From the NCBI RefSeq assembly GCF_045209745.1, contig NZ_CP109273.1:6138001-6202000 (forward strand): a DNA stretch of 64,000 bases. Direction: 5' to 3'. The DNA is from Micromonospora sp045209745 (GTDB lineage Bacteria > Actinomycetota > Actinomycetes > Mycobacteriales > Micromonosporaceae). The position numbers and the translations under genes were made by a program. Below, piece after piece: positions 8,962-18,190 of this stretch (its first letter is position 1; each line of letters opens with the position of its first letter). The notes beneath the pieces are model-generated. The model was not told the origin of the DNA. It saw nothing but the letters and a program-made list of their open reading frames with translations, and did no database searches.

Positions 8962-9290
8962 ACCGAAGAGAGTTGATATCGCATGGGAGACGGCCGAAGT
9001 CGCGGGTTTTCCGATGCGAATGGAGTGGGTTGCGACAGGAGAACCGGATACTCTAGTTGTTTGCACACGGATCCGCCGCTTGGCCCTCTGTCAATGGGTT
9101 ATACCTCCTAACCCACGAAGGCAAAGTGCGCCAACGATACCTACTTGATCGCAATGAATCCGATACGGCTGACAGTTTGCCAGGGTTCCGCGCTTTTGCT
9201 GTGCGGGACATAAGCGGCGATGGAGTACCCGCAGTCGTGGCTGTGGCGGACGATTCTAACCTCTACATGTGGAGACCGAATTGGTCCTGA
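8957..9290 (+). pseudogene. decayed fragment, possible beta-propeller/FG-GAP protein
   Basis: Two frames give protein-like text that joins across a one-base shift near 9055: first DIAWETAEV...MEWVATGEPDTLVV, then AHGSAAWPSVNGLYLLTHEG up to AVRDISGDGVPAVVAVADDS and a stop at 9290. The DISGDGVPAVVAV segment resembles the calcium-loop repeats of FG-GAP/VCBS propellers. There is no convincing start. The GC content is clearly below that of the surroundings, so this may be the remnant of an acquired gene. Identification is tentative. Confidence 0.35.
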
Positions 9291-9605
9291 CCGGCTGCCA
9301 CACCGAGGTTCGTTACCTCCTTCTTGTGAACGAGCTGGCGGCGACGCGATGCCGTGGTGGGGATGCGGCGCGTGCACCCAGGACAGGCCCCGGATGCTCC
9401 TGTAGAAGCAAACAGTGAGGGCGACGAACTCGGCGCGTAGGTCGGCGTAGGTGGAGGTAGGCGCGGGCTCTCTGGTCGGAGAGTATGGGGATAGGCCGGG
9501 GCTGGCCAGGGCCAGGATGACGTGGACCTTGGCGAGGTGCGGCTTGCGTCCGCTCGATGCAATGGGCGACCGCCGGTCGGCGTCCGGCGGCCGCCCCACG
9601 CTCGG
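9291..9605. other. intergenic stretch without a recognised gene
   Basis: Open frames exist on both strands but none has a recognisable domain, a credible start or typical third-position bias. I see no RNA gene or repeat here. Confidence 0.4.
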
Positions 9606-11993
9606 TCAGCTGGCGTAAACCTCCAGCGTCGACAGTTGCCCGGCCGGCCAGCCGGTGTTGCCGGTGACGGTGATCCGCACGTAGCGCGTCTGCACGGCGG
9701 TGAACGTCAGCGTCACCTGGTTGCCGCTGGCCGGGTCGAAGGTCCGCCCCGCCGAACCAACAAGCGTGCCGAAGCTCCCTCCGTCGACACTGCCCTGCAC
9801 GGAGAGGGTCTGCGTCCGGCTGCCCCAGGCGGTGGCCGGGGGCAGCTTCAGCACCACCCGCCCGACTGTGCGCGTCGCCCCCAGGTCGACCTGGACCCAC
9901 TGCGGGAACGCGCTGTTGGCGCTCTCCCAGTAGCTGTTCGGGTCCCCGTCGACCACGTTGCCGGACGCGTAGCTCTGGACGTGGCTGCTCTCGCTGGTGG
10001 GTCGACCCCGGGCGAGATCCGCGTTGGTCGCGGCGTCCGTGGTGACCGTGACCGCGTTGGACGCGCTGGAGGTGTTGCCGGCGGCGTCGCGGGCGGTGAC
10101 GGTGAAGGTGTACGCGGTGGACGGGCTGAGCCCGCTCACGGTCGCCGTGGTGCCGGTGACGGTGGTGACGACCGTTCCGCCCTGGCGTACCTGGTAACCG
10201 GTCACTCCGGTGTCGTCGGTGGAGGCCGTCCAGGACAGGGACACGCTTGTCGACGTCTTGCCGGTCACCGTGAGGCCGCTCGGCGCGGTCGGCGGGTTGT
10301 CCGGGACGGTGCTCCCGGCGTACACCTCGACCTGGGCGAGTTGGGCGGCCGGCCAGCCGGTGTTGCCGCCGACGCTGAGGCGGACGTAGCGGGCCGTGGT
10401 GGTCGGCAGCGTGCGGGTGACGGTGTTGCCGGTGGCCGGGTCGAAGGCGAAGCCGGCGGCCGGGCTGATGGTGCTGAAGCTGCTGCCGTCGACGCTGCCC
10501 TGCACGGTGATGGTCTGGGTACGCGCGCCCCAGCCGGTGGGCAGCCGCACCACGAGCCGGTTGACCTGGTGGCTGGCGCCGAGGTCGACCTGCCACCAGT
10601 GCGGGAACGCGCCGCCGCCGCTCTCCCAGTAGCTGCCGACGTTCGAGTCCACCGCGTTGCCCGACGGGAAATTGCCGCCCTGGCTGCTGGCCGAGGTGGG
10701 TCGGCCGGCGGCCAGGTTACCGCCGGTCGGTGGCGGGGTGCCGACCATCGGCGGCGTCGGACGCACCGCGGTGAGGGCGAGCTGCCCCTTGAGCATCCGG
10801 CCGCCGTCGGCGGTGATCCGCAGGTAGTAGTCGGAGGAGCAGGCCACGCCGTCCTCGTCCAGCGCCCGGATGTTCGCCCCGGTCGGGGTGGTGGCCTGGG
10901 TCTCGGACGTCTTGGCGATCTGGTTGCCCTCGTTGTACTCGTCGAACATGGACACGTACAGGCCCTGGGAGCCGAGCCGGACCATGTTGTAGATGTGCCG
11001 CCAGTAGAAGTCGCCGTGCTTGCGGTGCCCCCCGGCGAGGTCGCCGGGCATCACGCAGGGCAGGTAGTCGATGCCGCGCGCCGCGCAGTCGGCCATGTCA
11101 CCGACGTTGACGTTGTTGTAGTAGGAGTCCAGCTCCTCCACGGTCCTGGCCCGGTAGACCATCCACGGCGAGATCGCGTGGAAGGCGTGGTAGACGTCGA
11201 GGAAGCCGGGGCGGGAGTCCTCGATGCCCTGCCGCCACCAGGTGGGCACGCCACCGATGACGTAGCAGCCCTGCGCCTTGAACCAGTTGATGACCTCCAG
11301 GCAGGGCGCCGGTGCGAAGGGCCGACTGGGTTCGCTGAAGCCGAAGCCCCAGATGCAGACGACTGGCTTGCCGTTCTGCCGGGCGTACGCGCTGGACGCG
11401 GTGTGCGCGGCCATCTTCGTCGTCCAGTCGGTCTTGATGTCCGACTGGAACGTCAACCAGTCGGTGACGTCGTACATGATGTAGAACTTGCGGCCGTAGC
11501 GCTCAGCGGCGGAGCGGACCTTCTGCGTCATCGCGTCGCGGGTCGGGCCCTCGTCGCCCATCGGGTTGAACCGTTGCAGCGCGGCGGTGTCGCAGCCATA
11601 CTCCTGCATCCACCGGAAGTGGGTGTCCACCGTCTGCTGGTCGTACGAGGAGAACAGGGTGGCCGGCGAGCCGTTGCCCAGGTTGGGGTACGCGGTGGAA
11701 TAGCTGCGCGTGTACTCGCGCATGTCCGGCCAGGACACGATCGTGGTGTTGGCGGGCGAGGGCGGCTGGAACCGGTCGCGGCTCCAGTGCCACCAGCCAC
11801 CGATCGGTGCCGAGTCGCCGGGGGCGCTGAACCAGCCCTGGTAGCCGACCGTCACCTTGCCGACCACGTCCCCGGGTGGACTGGCGGCGGAGGCGGGGCT
11901 GGACAAGGTGGTGAGCAGTTCGGTGGTGGAGGCGGCGGCGAGGGCGGACCCCGCCAGCACCGATGTGACGAACCTGCGGCGGGAGACCGCCAT
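9606..11993 (-). CDS. secreted glycoside hydrolase, GH71/99-like, with two F5/8C (CBM32-type) modules and FnIII
   Basis: A 795-residue exported enzyme. The N-terminus carries a twin-arginine signal (SRRRFVTSVLAG, then Ala-rich to about residue 38). Residues about 45-430 form a catalytic domain of the GH71/GH99-like group (YQGWF start; FYIMYDVTDW; CIWGFGFSEP; SMFDEYNEG near the end). Two discoidin/F5-8C modules follow (NLAAGRPTSASS and DLARGRPTSESS starts), separated by a fibronectin type III domain (PPTAPSGLTVTG). It probably acts outside the cell on a complex polysaccharide, with the discoidin modules binding sugars. ATG 11993 is chosen for the Tat signal and the GAAGGAG ribosome site. The exact substrate is unknown. 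Confidence 0.85.
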   Translation of the reverse strand: MAVSRRRFVTSVLAGSALAAASTTELLTTLSSPASAASPPGDVVGKVTVGYQGWFSAPGDSAPIGGWWHWSRDRFQPPSPANTTIVSWPDMREYTRSYSTAYPNLGNGSPATLFSSYDQQTVDTHFRWMQEYGCDTAALQRFNPMGDEGPTRDAMTQKVRSAAERYGRKFYIMYDVTDWLTFQSDIKTDWTTKMAAHTASSAYARQNGKPVVCIWGFGFSEPSRPFAPAPCLEVINWFKAQGCYVIGGVPTWWRQGIEDSRPGFLDVYHAFHAISPWMVYRARTVEELDSYYNNVNVGDMADCAARGIDYLPCVMPGDLAGGHRKHGDFYWRHIYNMVRLGSQGLYVSMFDEYNEGNQIAKTSETQATTPTGANIRALDEDGVACSSDYYLRITADGGRMLKGQLALTAVRPTPPMVGTPPPTGGNLAAGRPTSASSQGGNFPSGNAVDSNVGSYWESGGGAFPHWWQVDLGASHQVNRLVVRLPTGWGARTQTITVQGSVDGSSFSTISPAAGFAFDPATGNTVTRTLPTTTARYVRLSVGGNTGWPAAQLAQVEVYAGSTVPDNPPTAPSGLTVTGKTSTSVSLSWTASTDDTGVTGYQVRQGGTVVTTVTGTTATVSGLSPSTAYTFTVTARDAAGNTSSASNAVTVTTDAATNADLARGRPTSESSHVQSYASGNVVDGDPNSYWESANSAFPQWVQVDLGATRTVGRVVLKLPPATAWGSRTQTLSVQGSVDGGSFGTLVGSAGRTFDPASGNQVTLTFTAVQTRYVRITVTGNTGWPAGQLSTLEVYAS

Positions 11994-12159
11994 GACGACC
12001 ACTCCTTCGGGACGGAAGGCATTGACGGTCATCGTGGCAGCAGCGGATGCTGACCCGCAAGAGTTAGACTGATCGATGAAATTTACGGTCAGAGTGCCGG
12101 AAGGACGTGAGCGGGCTCGATCTGCCGATCGCGCCGGCCGGCCGGCCGACTGCACGACG

Positions 12160-12196
12160 ACGAGGGGTCGGAGCCTCGTCGGCTCCGACCCCTCGT
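12160..12196 (-). terminator. strong hairpin after the beta-helix gene
   Basis: A perfect 16-bp stem (12160-12175 with 12181-12196) and 5-nt loop, 18 bp downstream of the stop at 12214. It separates the two secreted-protein genes, which therefore probably have separate transcripts. Confidence 0.8.
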
Positions 12197-12213
12197 TCAG
12201 TACGCCCGATCCG

Positions 12214-14088
12214 TCAGGAAGTCGGGTACCGCGTTACGTAGATCGGCGCCCCGATCTTGGTCATGTCAGCCGCGTCGCCCACCCCGTTGACCACATGGTC
12301 GATCGTGCCGGCGCTGAGATTCACGGTCATGATGTGGTGCAGCTGCACGCCCGGCCTGTTCGGGACCTCGAAGCCGTTCTCGGTGTGGATCGACGGGTTG
12401 TTCTGGTTGAAGACGTACACCCCGCCGCCGTACAGGGTGTGGTGACGCACCCGGTCACCGACCTTGTATCCGGCCCAGCCCTCGACCGTGCCGTTCATCC
12501 AGTCGGCCTGCGTCGGCGGGTCGTACGGCAGCTCGTTCTGATACAGGATCGTGGTGCCGTGCTCGCCGTTCCAGACGGTGTTGTAGCGCTGGAAGTGCTC
12601 GACGAACAGGCCGGTCGCGGTCACGTGGTCGCCGTTGATGACGGCGCCGTAGCGACCGGTGTTGGTGCGCCAGCGGTCGGTGTCACCGTTGACGCCCTGG
12701 GTGAAGCCCTCGACGCCGTGGTCGCCGCGCCACACCCAGGTGTGGTCGATGAGCACATTGTCGCTGTTGACCTCCAGCGCGGTGTTCGTCCGGCCGATGT
12801 GCGGGCCGCCGACGCGGAAGTACACGTCGGACAGCGTGGTCGGGTTGTGCGGGCTGCTGTCGTTGCGGCCGTGCTGCCGCCCCACCCGCAGCAGGACCGG
12901 CGACTCGACGAGGCCGGCGTCGATCGTGACACCGGCGACGATCACACCGGGGACACCGGCGACGTCCAGCGGGATCGCGCCGTTCACCGCGGTGAGCGTG
13001 GCGTGCCCGATGCCGAGCACCACGGTGTTGGGACGCCGCACCTCGATGCTCCGGGCGATGTCGTACGTGCCGGGGGTGAGCAGCAGGTGCTTTCCGCGCG
13101 CGAGTTGACTGTTGATGACGCGCACCGAGTCGGACGGCTTGGCGATGAAGAAGTCGCCGATCCCGATGGTCCGTCCCGGCGTCAGGCCGTCGGCCCAGGA
13201 GACGCCCCGGCTGTCGCGCTGCGCTGCGGGCACCCGCACGTTGTAGCGACCCTTGCCGTCGACGAACAGGTACGGCTTCTCCCGGCTCAGCGGCGTGGTC
13301 TCCAGCGTGGTGTACGGCGGGTCCGGGAACGTGGCGTCGTCCGGCGCGCCCTCGACCCCCGCGAAGACCTGGTTCCACACCGCGTTGGACCAGCCGCCGA
13401 CCTCGCTGTTGCGGGTCAACCACTGCTGCTGTGAGCCGTTCGTGGTGGCCGGCAGACGTGAGTCGGCGATGAAGCCTCCGCTGGCATACTGCGGGCCGGC
13501 CGTGCAGTAGTCCATCAGCGACAGACCACCGCCGCCGATGTTCAGTCGGCGCATCGACACCGCCTGGGACACCGCCCAGAAGTTCGCCGACGACCGGCAG
13601 CTGTCCTGGCCCGCCGCGTTGATGGTGAGCGACAGGTTGGACAGGGTGCGCCAGAAGTTGACCAGCGCGAGGCAGTTGCCGGTGCCGCCGTCGGCGAGGC
13701 AGCGGTTGTAGACCTCCAGCTTGCCGTTGACGGTGACGTCGGTGGGTGCGGCGCCCAGGCCGGACACCTCGGTGTAGTAGCCGACCTTGGCCTGCAACGG
13801 CTGCTCGGTCGTGCCGTACGTGCCTGGCTTGAACAGGTAGGCGTGCCGCTCGGTGCCCATCTCGTTGTCGACCTGCCGGGCGTGCGCCGCATCGAGCGTC
13901 TGCTGGATCTCGGCGACCGGGGTGCTCGGGTCGAAGATCGTCACGTTGGGGCCGAAGTCGGGTGCGCCGCCCGTCGGGCGGCCGGCGGTGGCGGCGGTGC
14001 TGGTCATCGTGACGGAGCTGGTCAACACCAGAGCGACAAGGAGGGTACGACCGGATCTCCGGCGTACGCCTCGGGACGGGACTGTCAT
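12214..14088 (-). CDS. secreted right-handed beta-helix protein (often annotated adenylyl cyclase/pectate-lyase-like)
   Basis: A 624-residue exported protein. After a Sec signal peptide (RRRSGRTLLVALVLTSSVTM ending near ATA-GRP, residue about 35), the sequence carries the signature of a large actinobacterial secreted family with parallel beta-helix fold: YLFKPGTYG, YYTEVSGLG, LTPGTYDIARSI, HTWVWRGDHG. Members are misleadingly labelled adenylyl cyclase; the fold points to polysaccharide binding or cleavage. ATG 14088 has GAGGACG upstream. A 12-bp GAGAGCGCTCTC palindrome lies 55 bp before the start, suggesting LacI/CebR-type sugar control. No catalytic residues can be assigned. Confidence 0.75.
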   Translation of the reverse strand: MTVPSRGVRRRSGRTLLVALVLTSSVTMTSTAATAGRPTGGAPDFGPNVTIFDPSTPVAEIQQTLDAAHARQVDNEMGTERHAYLFKPGTYGTTEQPLQAKVGYYTEVSGLGAAPTDVTVNGKLEVYNRCLADGGTGNCLALVNFWRTLSNLSLTINAAGQDSCRSSANFWAVSQAVSMRRLNIGGGGLSLMDYCTAGPQYASGGFIADSRLPATTNGSQQQWLTRNSEVGGWSNAVWNQVFAGVEGAPDDATFPDPPYTTLETTPLSREKPYLFVDGKGRYNVRVPAAQRDSRGVSWADGLTPGRTIGIGDFFIAKPSDSVRVINSQLARGKHLLLTPGTYDIARSIEVRRPNTVVLGIGHATLTAVNGAIPLDVAGVPGVIVAGVTIDAGLVESPVLLRVGRQHGRNDSSPHNPTTLSDVYFRVGGPHIGRTNTALEVNSDNVLIDHTWVWRGDHGVEGFTQGVNGDTDRWRTNTGRYGAVINGDHVTATGLFVEHFQRYNTVWNGEHGTTILYQNELPYDPPTQADWMNGTVEGWAGYKVGDRVRHHTLYGGGVYVFNQNNPSIHTENGFEVPNRPGVQLHHIMTVNLSAGTIDHVVNGVGDAADMTKIGAPIYVTRYPTS

Positions 14089-14508
14089 GTGGTTCGTCCT
14101 CTCCGCTGGCCGGGGCGTACTCCCGGGCACAGCTGGGGCGGTGAGAGCGCTCTCTTGCCCCTGCGCCCGGAGGTTGGGCCGGAACGAAGGGTTGACATGT
14201 TTCTACCCGTTAAATCGGCCGCACGCTACGCGCGCCGCACCGCGAATGTTGGCGGGACCAGGCGCTCGCGGTACGACGACCACCGTCCCCGAAAGCCCGA
14301 CTCCAGCCCCTCGCCCGGGCCCTCGGGTCCCGGGTCGGTCCAGCGATCTTGCAGATTCGGTCGCCGGGGATGCCCACCCCTGCTCCGACACCAGGCGCGT
14401 CCCTGCGTCCACGCGGCCGAGCTACCGCTGCGCGGATCACCTCACCCGACACACGCCGATCCACCGTGGGTGCCGTTCTCCGTGCAGCTCGGGTCGCCTT
14501 CCCGCCGT
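14089..14508. other. divergent intergenic region
   Basis: This 420-bp gap separates the beta-helix gene from the SARP regulator gene. Apart from the operator palindrome at 14143-14154 and the promoter box at 14509 I see no gene. An open frame continues through it into the regulator, but without protein-like features. Confidence 0.5.
14143..14154. promoter_or_regulatory. LacI-family (CebR-like) operator palindrome
   Basis: GAGAGCGCTCTC is a perfect palindrome. It shares the GAGCGCTC core of the cellobiose regulator CebR operators known from Streptomyces (TGGGAGCGCTCCCA). Its position 55-66 bp upstream of the beta-helix gene fits repression of that gene. Confidence 0.55.
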
Positions 14509-14514
14509 TAGGAT
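14509..14514 (+). promoter_or_regulatory. -10 box for a leaderless message (TAGGAT)
   Basis: TAGGAT followed by seven bases and the GTG at 14522. This supports GTG 14522 rather than the in-frame ATG at 14513, which overlaps the box. Confidence 0.45.
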
Positions 14515-14521
14515 GACCGCC

Positions 14522-17500
14522 GTGCAGTTCGGGGTGCTCGGGCCGCTCGCCGTGACCACGGACGCCGGCGAGCCGGTGGTGGTGCCCGGCACCAAGGTAC
14601 GGGCGTTGCTGGCCGACCTGCTGGCCAACCGCAACCGGGTGGTCTCAGCGGACCGCCTCATCGACGACCTGTGGGGCGAGGACGCCCCCGCCAACCCCGC
14701 CGGTGCCCTGCAGGTGCGGGTGTCCCAGTTGCGTAAGGCGCTCAACGACGCCGAGCCGGGTGCCCGCGATCTGGTGGAGTCCCACCCACCCGGCTATCTC
14801 CTACGGGTCGACGCGGTCGATGCCGCCCGGTTCGACGAGCTGGCCTGCTGCACGGACGTCGAGCGGCTGACCGAGGCCCTCGCGTTGTGGCGCGGCGAGG
14901 CGTACGCCGACGTGGCTGACGCCGAATTCGTGCGTCCGGAGGCGACCCGCCTCGCCGAGCAGCGCCTCGCCGTGCACGAGCGGCTCGCCGAGGCCCGGCT
15001 GGCCCGGGGTGAGCATGACCTGGTCGCCGCTGACCTGGCCGAACTGGTCGCCCGGCATCCGCTGCGCGAGGGCCTGCGGGCAGTGCAGTTACGCGCCCTG
15101 TACGCGGCCGGCCGCCAGTCCGAGGCGCTGGACAGCTACGCCCAGCTGCGTGACCGGCTCGCCGAGGAGCTGGGCCTCGACCCCGGCCCGGAGCTGGTCG
15201 CCCTGCACCGCCGGATCCTCGAACAGGACGCCGGTCTGAGCGCGCCCCCCAGAGCCGCGATCGTCCGCACCGGGCTGCCTGCGCCGCTCGACGAACTTGT
15301 CGGGCGAGCCGAGGCGCTGGCCGAGCTGCGGGCTCTGCTGCCCCGGCAGCGGCTGGTCACGCTGGTCGGGCCGGGTGGCGTCGGCAAGACCCGACTGGCC
15401 ATCGAGGCTGCCCGTACGCAATCCTTCCCGGACGGCGTCCAGCTGGTCGAGCTGGCCCCGCTGCCGGCCGGCGACGCACTCGTCGCCGAGCAGGTCCTCG
15501 GCGCGCTGGGCACCTACGAGGCCGCCGGCACGAGTCTGTCCCCCGTCGACCGGGTGGTCACGGCCCTGCGGCACCGACATCTGCTGCTCGTGCTCGACAA
15601 CTGCGAACACGTCGTCGCACCGGTCGCCGAGCTGGTCGCCCGGCTGCTGCGCGACGTGCCCGGGGTACGCGTGCTGGCCACCAGCAGGGAGCCCCTCGGG
15701 CTGACCGGCGAGCTGCTCTGGGAGGTACCCCCACTGCCGGTGCCGGACGACGGTGACCTGGATGCGGTCCGGCGCTCGGCGGCGGCTCAGCTGTTCGCCG
15801 CCCGCGCTGCCGCGCAGCAGCGCGGTTTTTGCCTCGACGCGCGGACCGCGGCGGCGGTCGCCCAGCTCTGCCGCCGCCTCGACGGCCTGCCGCTGGCGCT
15901 GGAGCTGGCCGCGACCCGGGTCCGGGCGCTGGGCGTGCGGGGGGTGGTGGACCGGCTCGACGACCGGTTCCGGCTGCTCACCACCGCGCAGCGGGATGTG
16001 CCACCCCGACAGCGGACGCTGACCGCGGTGATCGGCTGGAGCTGGGACCTCCTGGACGAGGCCGACCGGCTAGTGCTCGCCCGACTGGCGGTGTTCCGGG
16101 ACGGCTGCACCCCGGAGGCCGCCGAGCACGTCTGCCGGACCGATCTGGACACCCTCGCTCGGCTGGTGGACCGGTCGCTGGTGGTGCTCGACGACTCCGG
16201 CGCCGACCCGCGCTACCGGCTGCTCGAATCGGTCGCCGCCTTCTGCCTGAACCGCCTGACCGACGCAGACGAGGTGCGCGCACGGCACGCCGCCTACTAC
16301 ACGGAGTTGGCCGAGAGCGCCGACCCAGGGTTACGCGGGACCGACCAGCAGCGGTGGCTGGCACGACTGGACGCCGAGACGGCGAACCTGCGATCGGCGC
16401 TCGTCCACGGTGGCGGGCTGCGGTTGGCGGTCGCACTGAGCTGGTACTGGTATCTGCGCGGCCGGCTCACCGAGGCACGGCGCGCCCTGGCGGTGCGTGG
16501 TGACCCGGCGCAGGAGTCCCGCGCGGCAGCCTGGCGGGTCGGCTTCGCGCTCCTGCAGGGCGCCGTGATCGCGCCAGCGGACGTACGCGACGCGGTGACC
16601 GGTGACCCGGACGGCCGCGCCGCCTGGTTCGCGGCCAACGCGGTGATCGACCACAGCGATCTGGTCCTGGCGTCGGAGCTGCTGCCCACCGTCGTTGACG
16701 ACCCGTGGACCGAGGCCGCGGTGCTCGCCTCCCGGGCCAAGATCGCGCATGCCAACGGTGACCAGGCCACGCTGGAGCGCACCGCGACCCGCAGCGCGGC
16801 GCTGTTCGCGAGCATCGGCGACCGGTGGGGCCGACTGCAGGCAACCGAGTGGGTGGGTGGGCTGGCCGACATGCGCGGCGAACACGAGCGCGCCGCCGCC
16901 CTGCACCGGGAGGGGCTGCGCTGGGCCGAGGAGCTGGCGCTGTGGCCGCAGGTCTGCAGCAGGCTGTCCTGGCTGGCCTGGCTCGCGGTGCAGACCCGCG
17001 ACTACACGCAGGCGCGGGAGTTGGCCGAGCGCGCGTACCTGCTGGCGGTGCAGCAGGACGCACCTGGCGCGCTGGTCTTCGCGGAGATGAACCTCGGACT
17101 GGCCGCCCGCCGCGACGGCAAGCTCGATGTGGCCGTCGCCCACCTCACCCGACTCGCCGAACAGGGCCGCGCCGAGACCCGACCTGCGCTCTACCTGCCG
17201 ATGATCCTGGTCGAGCTGGGCCACGCGGTCGAGCAGGGCGGCGACCCGGACGCCGCGCTGGCCCTGCACATCGAGGCGTTCGAGGTGGCCGAGGCGATGG
17301 CGACGCCGCGGGACGCGATCAACCCGCTGGAGGGGATGGCGTCGGCGGTGCGCTCCCCCGAGGTCGCCGCCCGCCTGCTGGGCGCCGCGGCCGCCGCTCG
17401 GCTCGCCGCGCAGGCCCCGGCCGCCCCGGCGGAACGCGACGACACCGACCGGGTCACCGCGCGCCTGCGGGCCGCCCTTGGGCCGCAGCGCTTCGACGCG

Positions 17501-17554
17501 CTCGTCGCCGAGGGCGCGAAGCTGAGCCCGCGCGAGGCCCGGGCCCAGCTCTGA
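14522..17554 (+). CDS. SARP/AfsR-family transcriptional regulator with NB-ARC ATPase and TPR region
   Basis: A 1010-residue regulator. Residues 1-95 form an OmpR-type winged helix (VQFGVLGPLAV...ADRLIDDLWG), residues about 95-245 the bacterial transcriptional activator (BTAD) domain, then an NB-ARC-type ATPase with P-loop GPGGVGKTR near residue 283 and the TSREPLGL sensor motif. The C-terminal 400 residues are helical TPR-like repeats. Proteins of this build (AfsR, some pathway regulators) activate transcription by binding direct repeats near promoters. Its target is unknown; no secondary-metabolite cluster is visible here. The gene ends 6 bp before the convergent DHFR-like gene. Confidence 0.92.
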   Translation: MQFGVLGPLAVTTDAGEPVVVPGTKVRALLADLLANRNRVVSADRLIDDLWGEDAPANPAGALQVRVSQLRKALNDAEPGARDLVESHPPGYLLRVDAVDAARFDELACCTDVERLTEALALWRGEAYADVADAEFVRPEATRLAEQRLAVHERLAEARLARGEHDLVAADLAELVARHPLREGLRAVQLRALYAAGRQSEALDSYAQLRDRLAEELGLDPGPELVALHRRILEQDAGLSAPPRAAIVRTGLPAPLDELVGRAEALAELRALLPRQRLVTLVGPGGVGKTRLAIEAARTQSFPDGVQLVELAPLPAGDALVAEQVLGALGTYEAAGTSLSPVDRVVTALRHRHLLLVLDNCEHVVAPVAELVARLLRDVPGVRVLATSREPLGLTGELLWEVPPLPVPDDGDLDAVRRSAAAQLFAARAAAQQRGFCLDARTAAAVAQLCRRLDGLPLALELAATRVRALGVRGVVDRLDDRFRLLTTAQRDVPPRQRTLTAVIGWSWDLLDEADRLVLARLAVFRDGCTPEAAEHVCRTDLDTLARLVDRSLVVLDDSGADPRYRLLESVAAFCLNRLTDADEVRARHAAYYTELAESADPGLRGTDQQRWLARLDAETANLRSALVHGGGLRLAVALSWYWYLRGRLTEARRALAVRGDPAQESRAAAWRVGFALLQGAVIAPADVRDAVTGDPDGRAAWFAANAVIDHSDLVLASELLPTVVDDPWTEAAVLASRAKIAHANGDQATLERTATRSAALFASIGDRWGRLQATEWVGGLADMRGEHERAAALHREGLRWAEELALWPQVCSRLSWLAWLAVQTRDYTQARELAERAYLLAVQQDAPGALVFAEMNLGLAARRDGKLDVAVAHLTRLAEQGRAETRPALYLPMILVELGHAVEQGGDPDAALALHIEAFEVAEAMATPRDAINPLEGMASAVRSPEVAARLLGAAAAARLAAQAPAAPAERDDTDRVTARLRAALGPQRFDALVAEGAKLSPREARAQL

Positions 17555-17560
17555 CCGCCG

Positions 17561-18115
17561 TCAGGCGGTCACCTTCGGCCGGTACGAGGCGACGACCACG
17601 CCGCTTTTGTGCACCCGGGTGTCGATCAGGTCGAACGACGCCTTGAAGTCGTTCAGCGGCACCGTCAGGCTGGCGGCGCCCTCCAGCACGGGGTGGATCC
17701 AGAACCGGACCTCGTCCACCAGGCCCGCCCGGATCAGCTGCGCGGTGACCGAGCCGAAGCCGTACTGGATGATGTTCCTGCCCTCCTGGGCCTTGAGCGC
17801 CGTGACCGCCTCGACCAGGTCACCCTGGAGCACCTCTGTGTTGTTCCAGGTGGGGCTGGTCAGGGTGGTCGACGCGACGTACTTCTTGACGTTGTTGAAG
17901 TACGCGGCGCCCGTGTTCGGGTCGCTCTCGTCCTGCTGTGGCCAGGCGACCGACATGCCGTCGTAGGTGGCTCGGCCCATCAGCATCGCGTCCGCCTCGT
18001 CGGTCTGCGCACCGGCGAGGCTGGCGGCTTCCTCGTCGAAGTACGGCGACGTCCACATGGGGTTCTCGATGACGCCGTCGAGGGTGATGTAGGTCGAGTT
18101 GATGAGCTTGCGCAT
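17561..18115 (-). CDS. dihydrofolate reductase-like protein (RibD C-terminal family)
   Basis: A 184-residue protein of the DHFR/RibD reductase fold: MRKLINSTYITLDGVI at the N-terminus, the NADPH-site segment LMGRATYDGM, and IIQYGFGSVTAQLIRAGLVD in the C-terminal half. It is probably an NAD(P)H-dependent reductase, but members of this group are mostly orphan and unlikely to be the main folate enzyme. ATG 18115 has a strong CAGGAGAG ribosome site. Stand-alone gene, convergent with the SARP regulator. Confidence 0.85.
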   Translation of the reverse strand: MRKLINSTYITLDGVIENPMWTSPYFDEEAASLAGAQTDEADAMLMGRATYDGMSVAWPQQDESDPNTGAAYFNNVKKYVASTTLTSPTWNNTEVLQGDLVEAVTALKAQEGRNIIQYGFGSVTAQLIRAGLVDEVRFWIHPVLEGAASLTVPLNDFKASFDLIDTRVHKSGVVVASYRPKVTA

Positions 18116-18190
18116 CGGATCTCTCCTGGCTGTCCGGTCGTGCTCTCCGGTGACACCCAGAACTCTGCCGACTCCTGCTTACGATTCGCT

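Noticed and set aside
9522..12053. 843-codon open frame on the plus strand
   Set aside because: It is antisense to the GH71/99-like gene. The translation is Arg/Gly/Val-rich without any domain, as expected from the mirror frame of a GC-biased gene.
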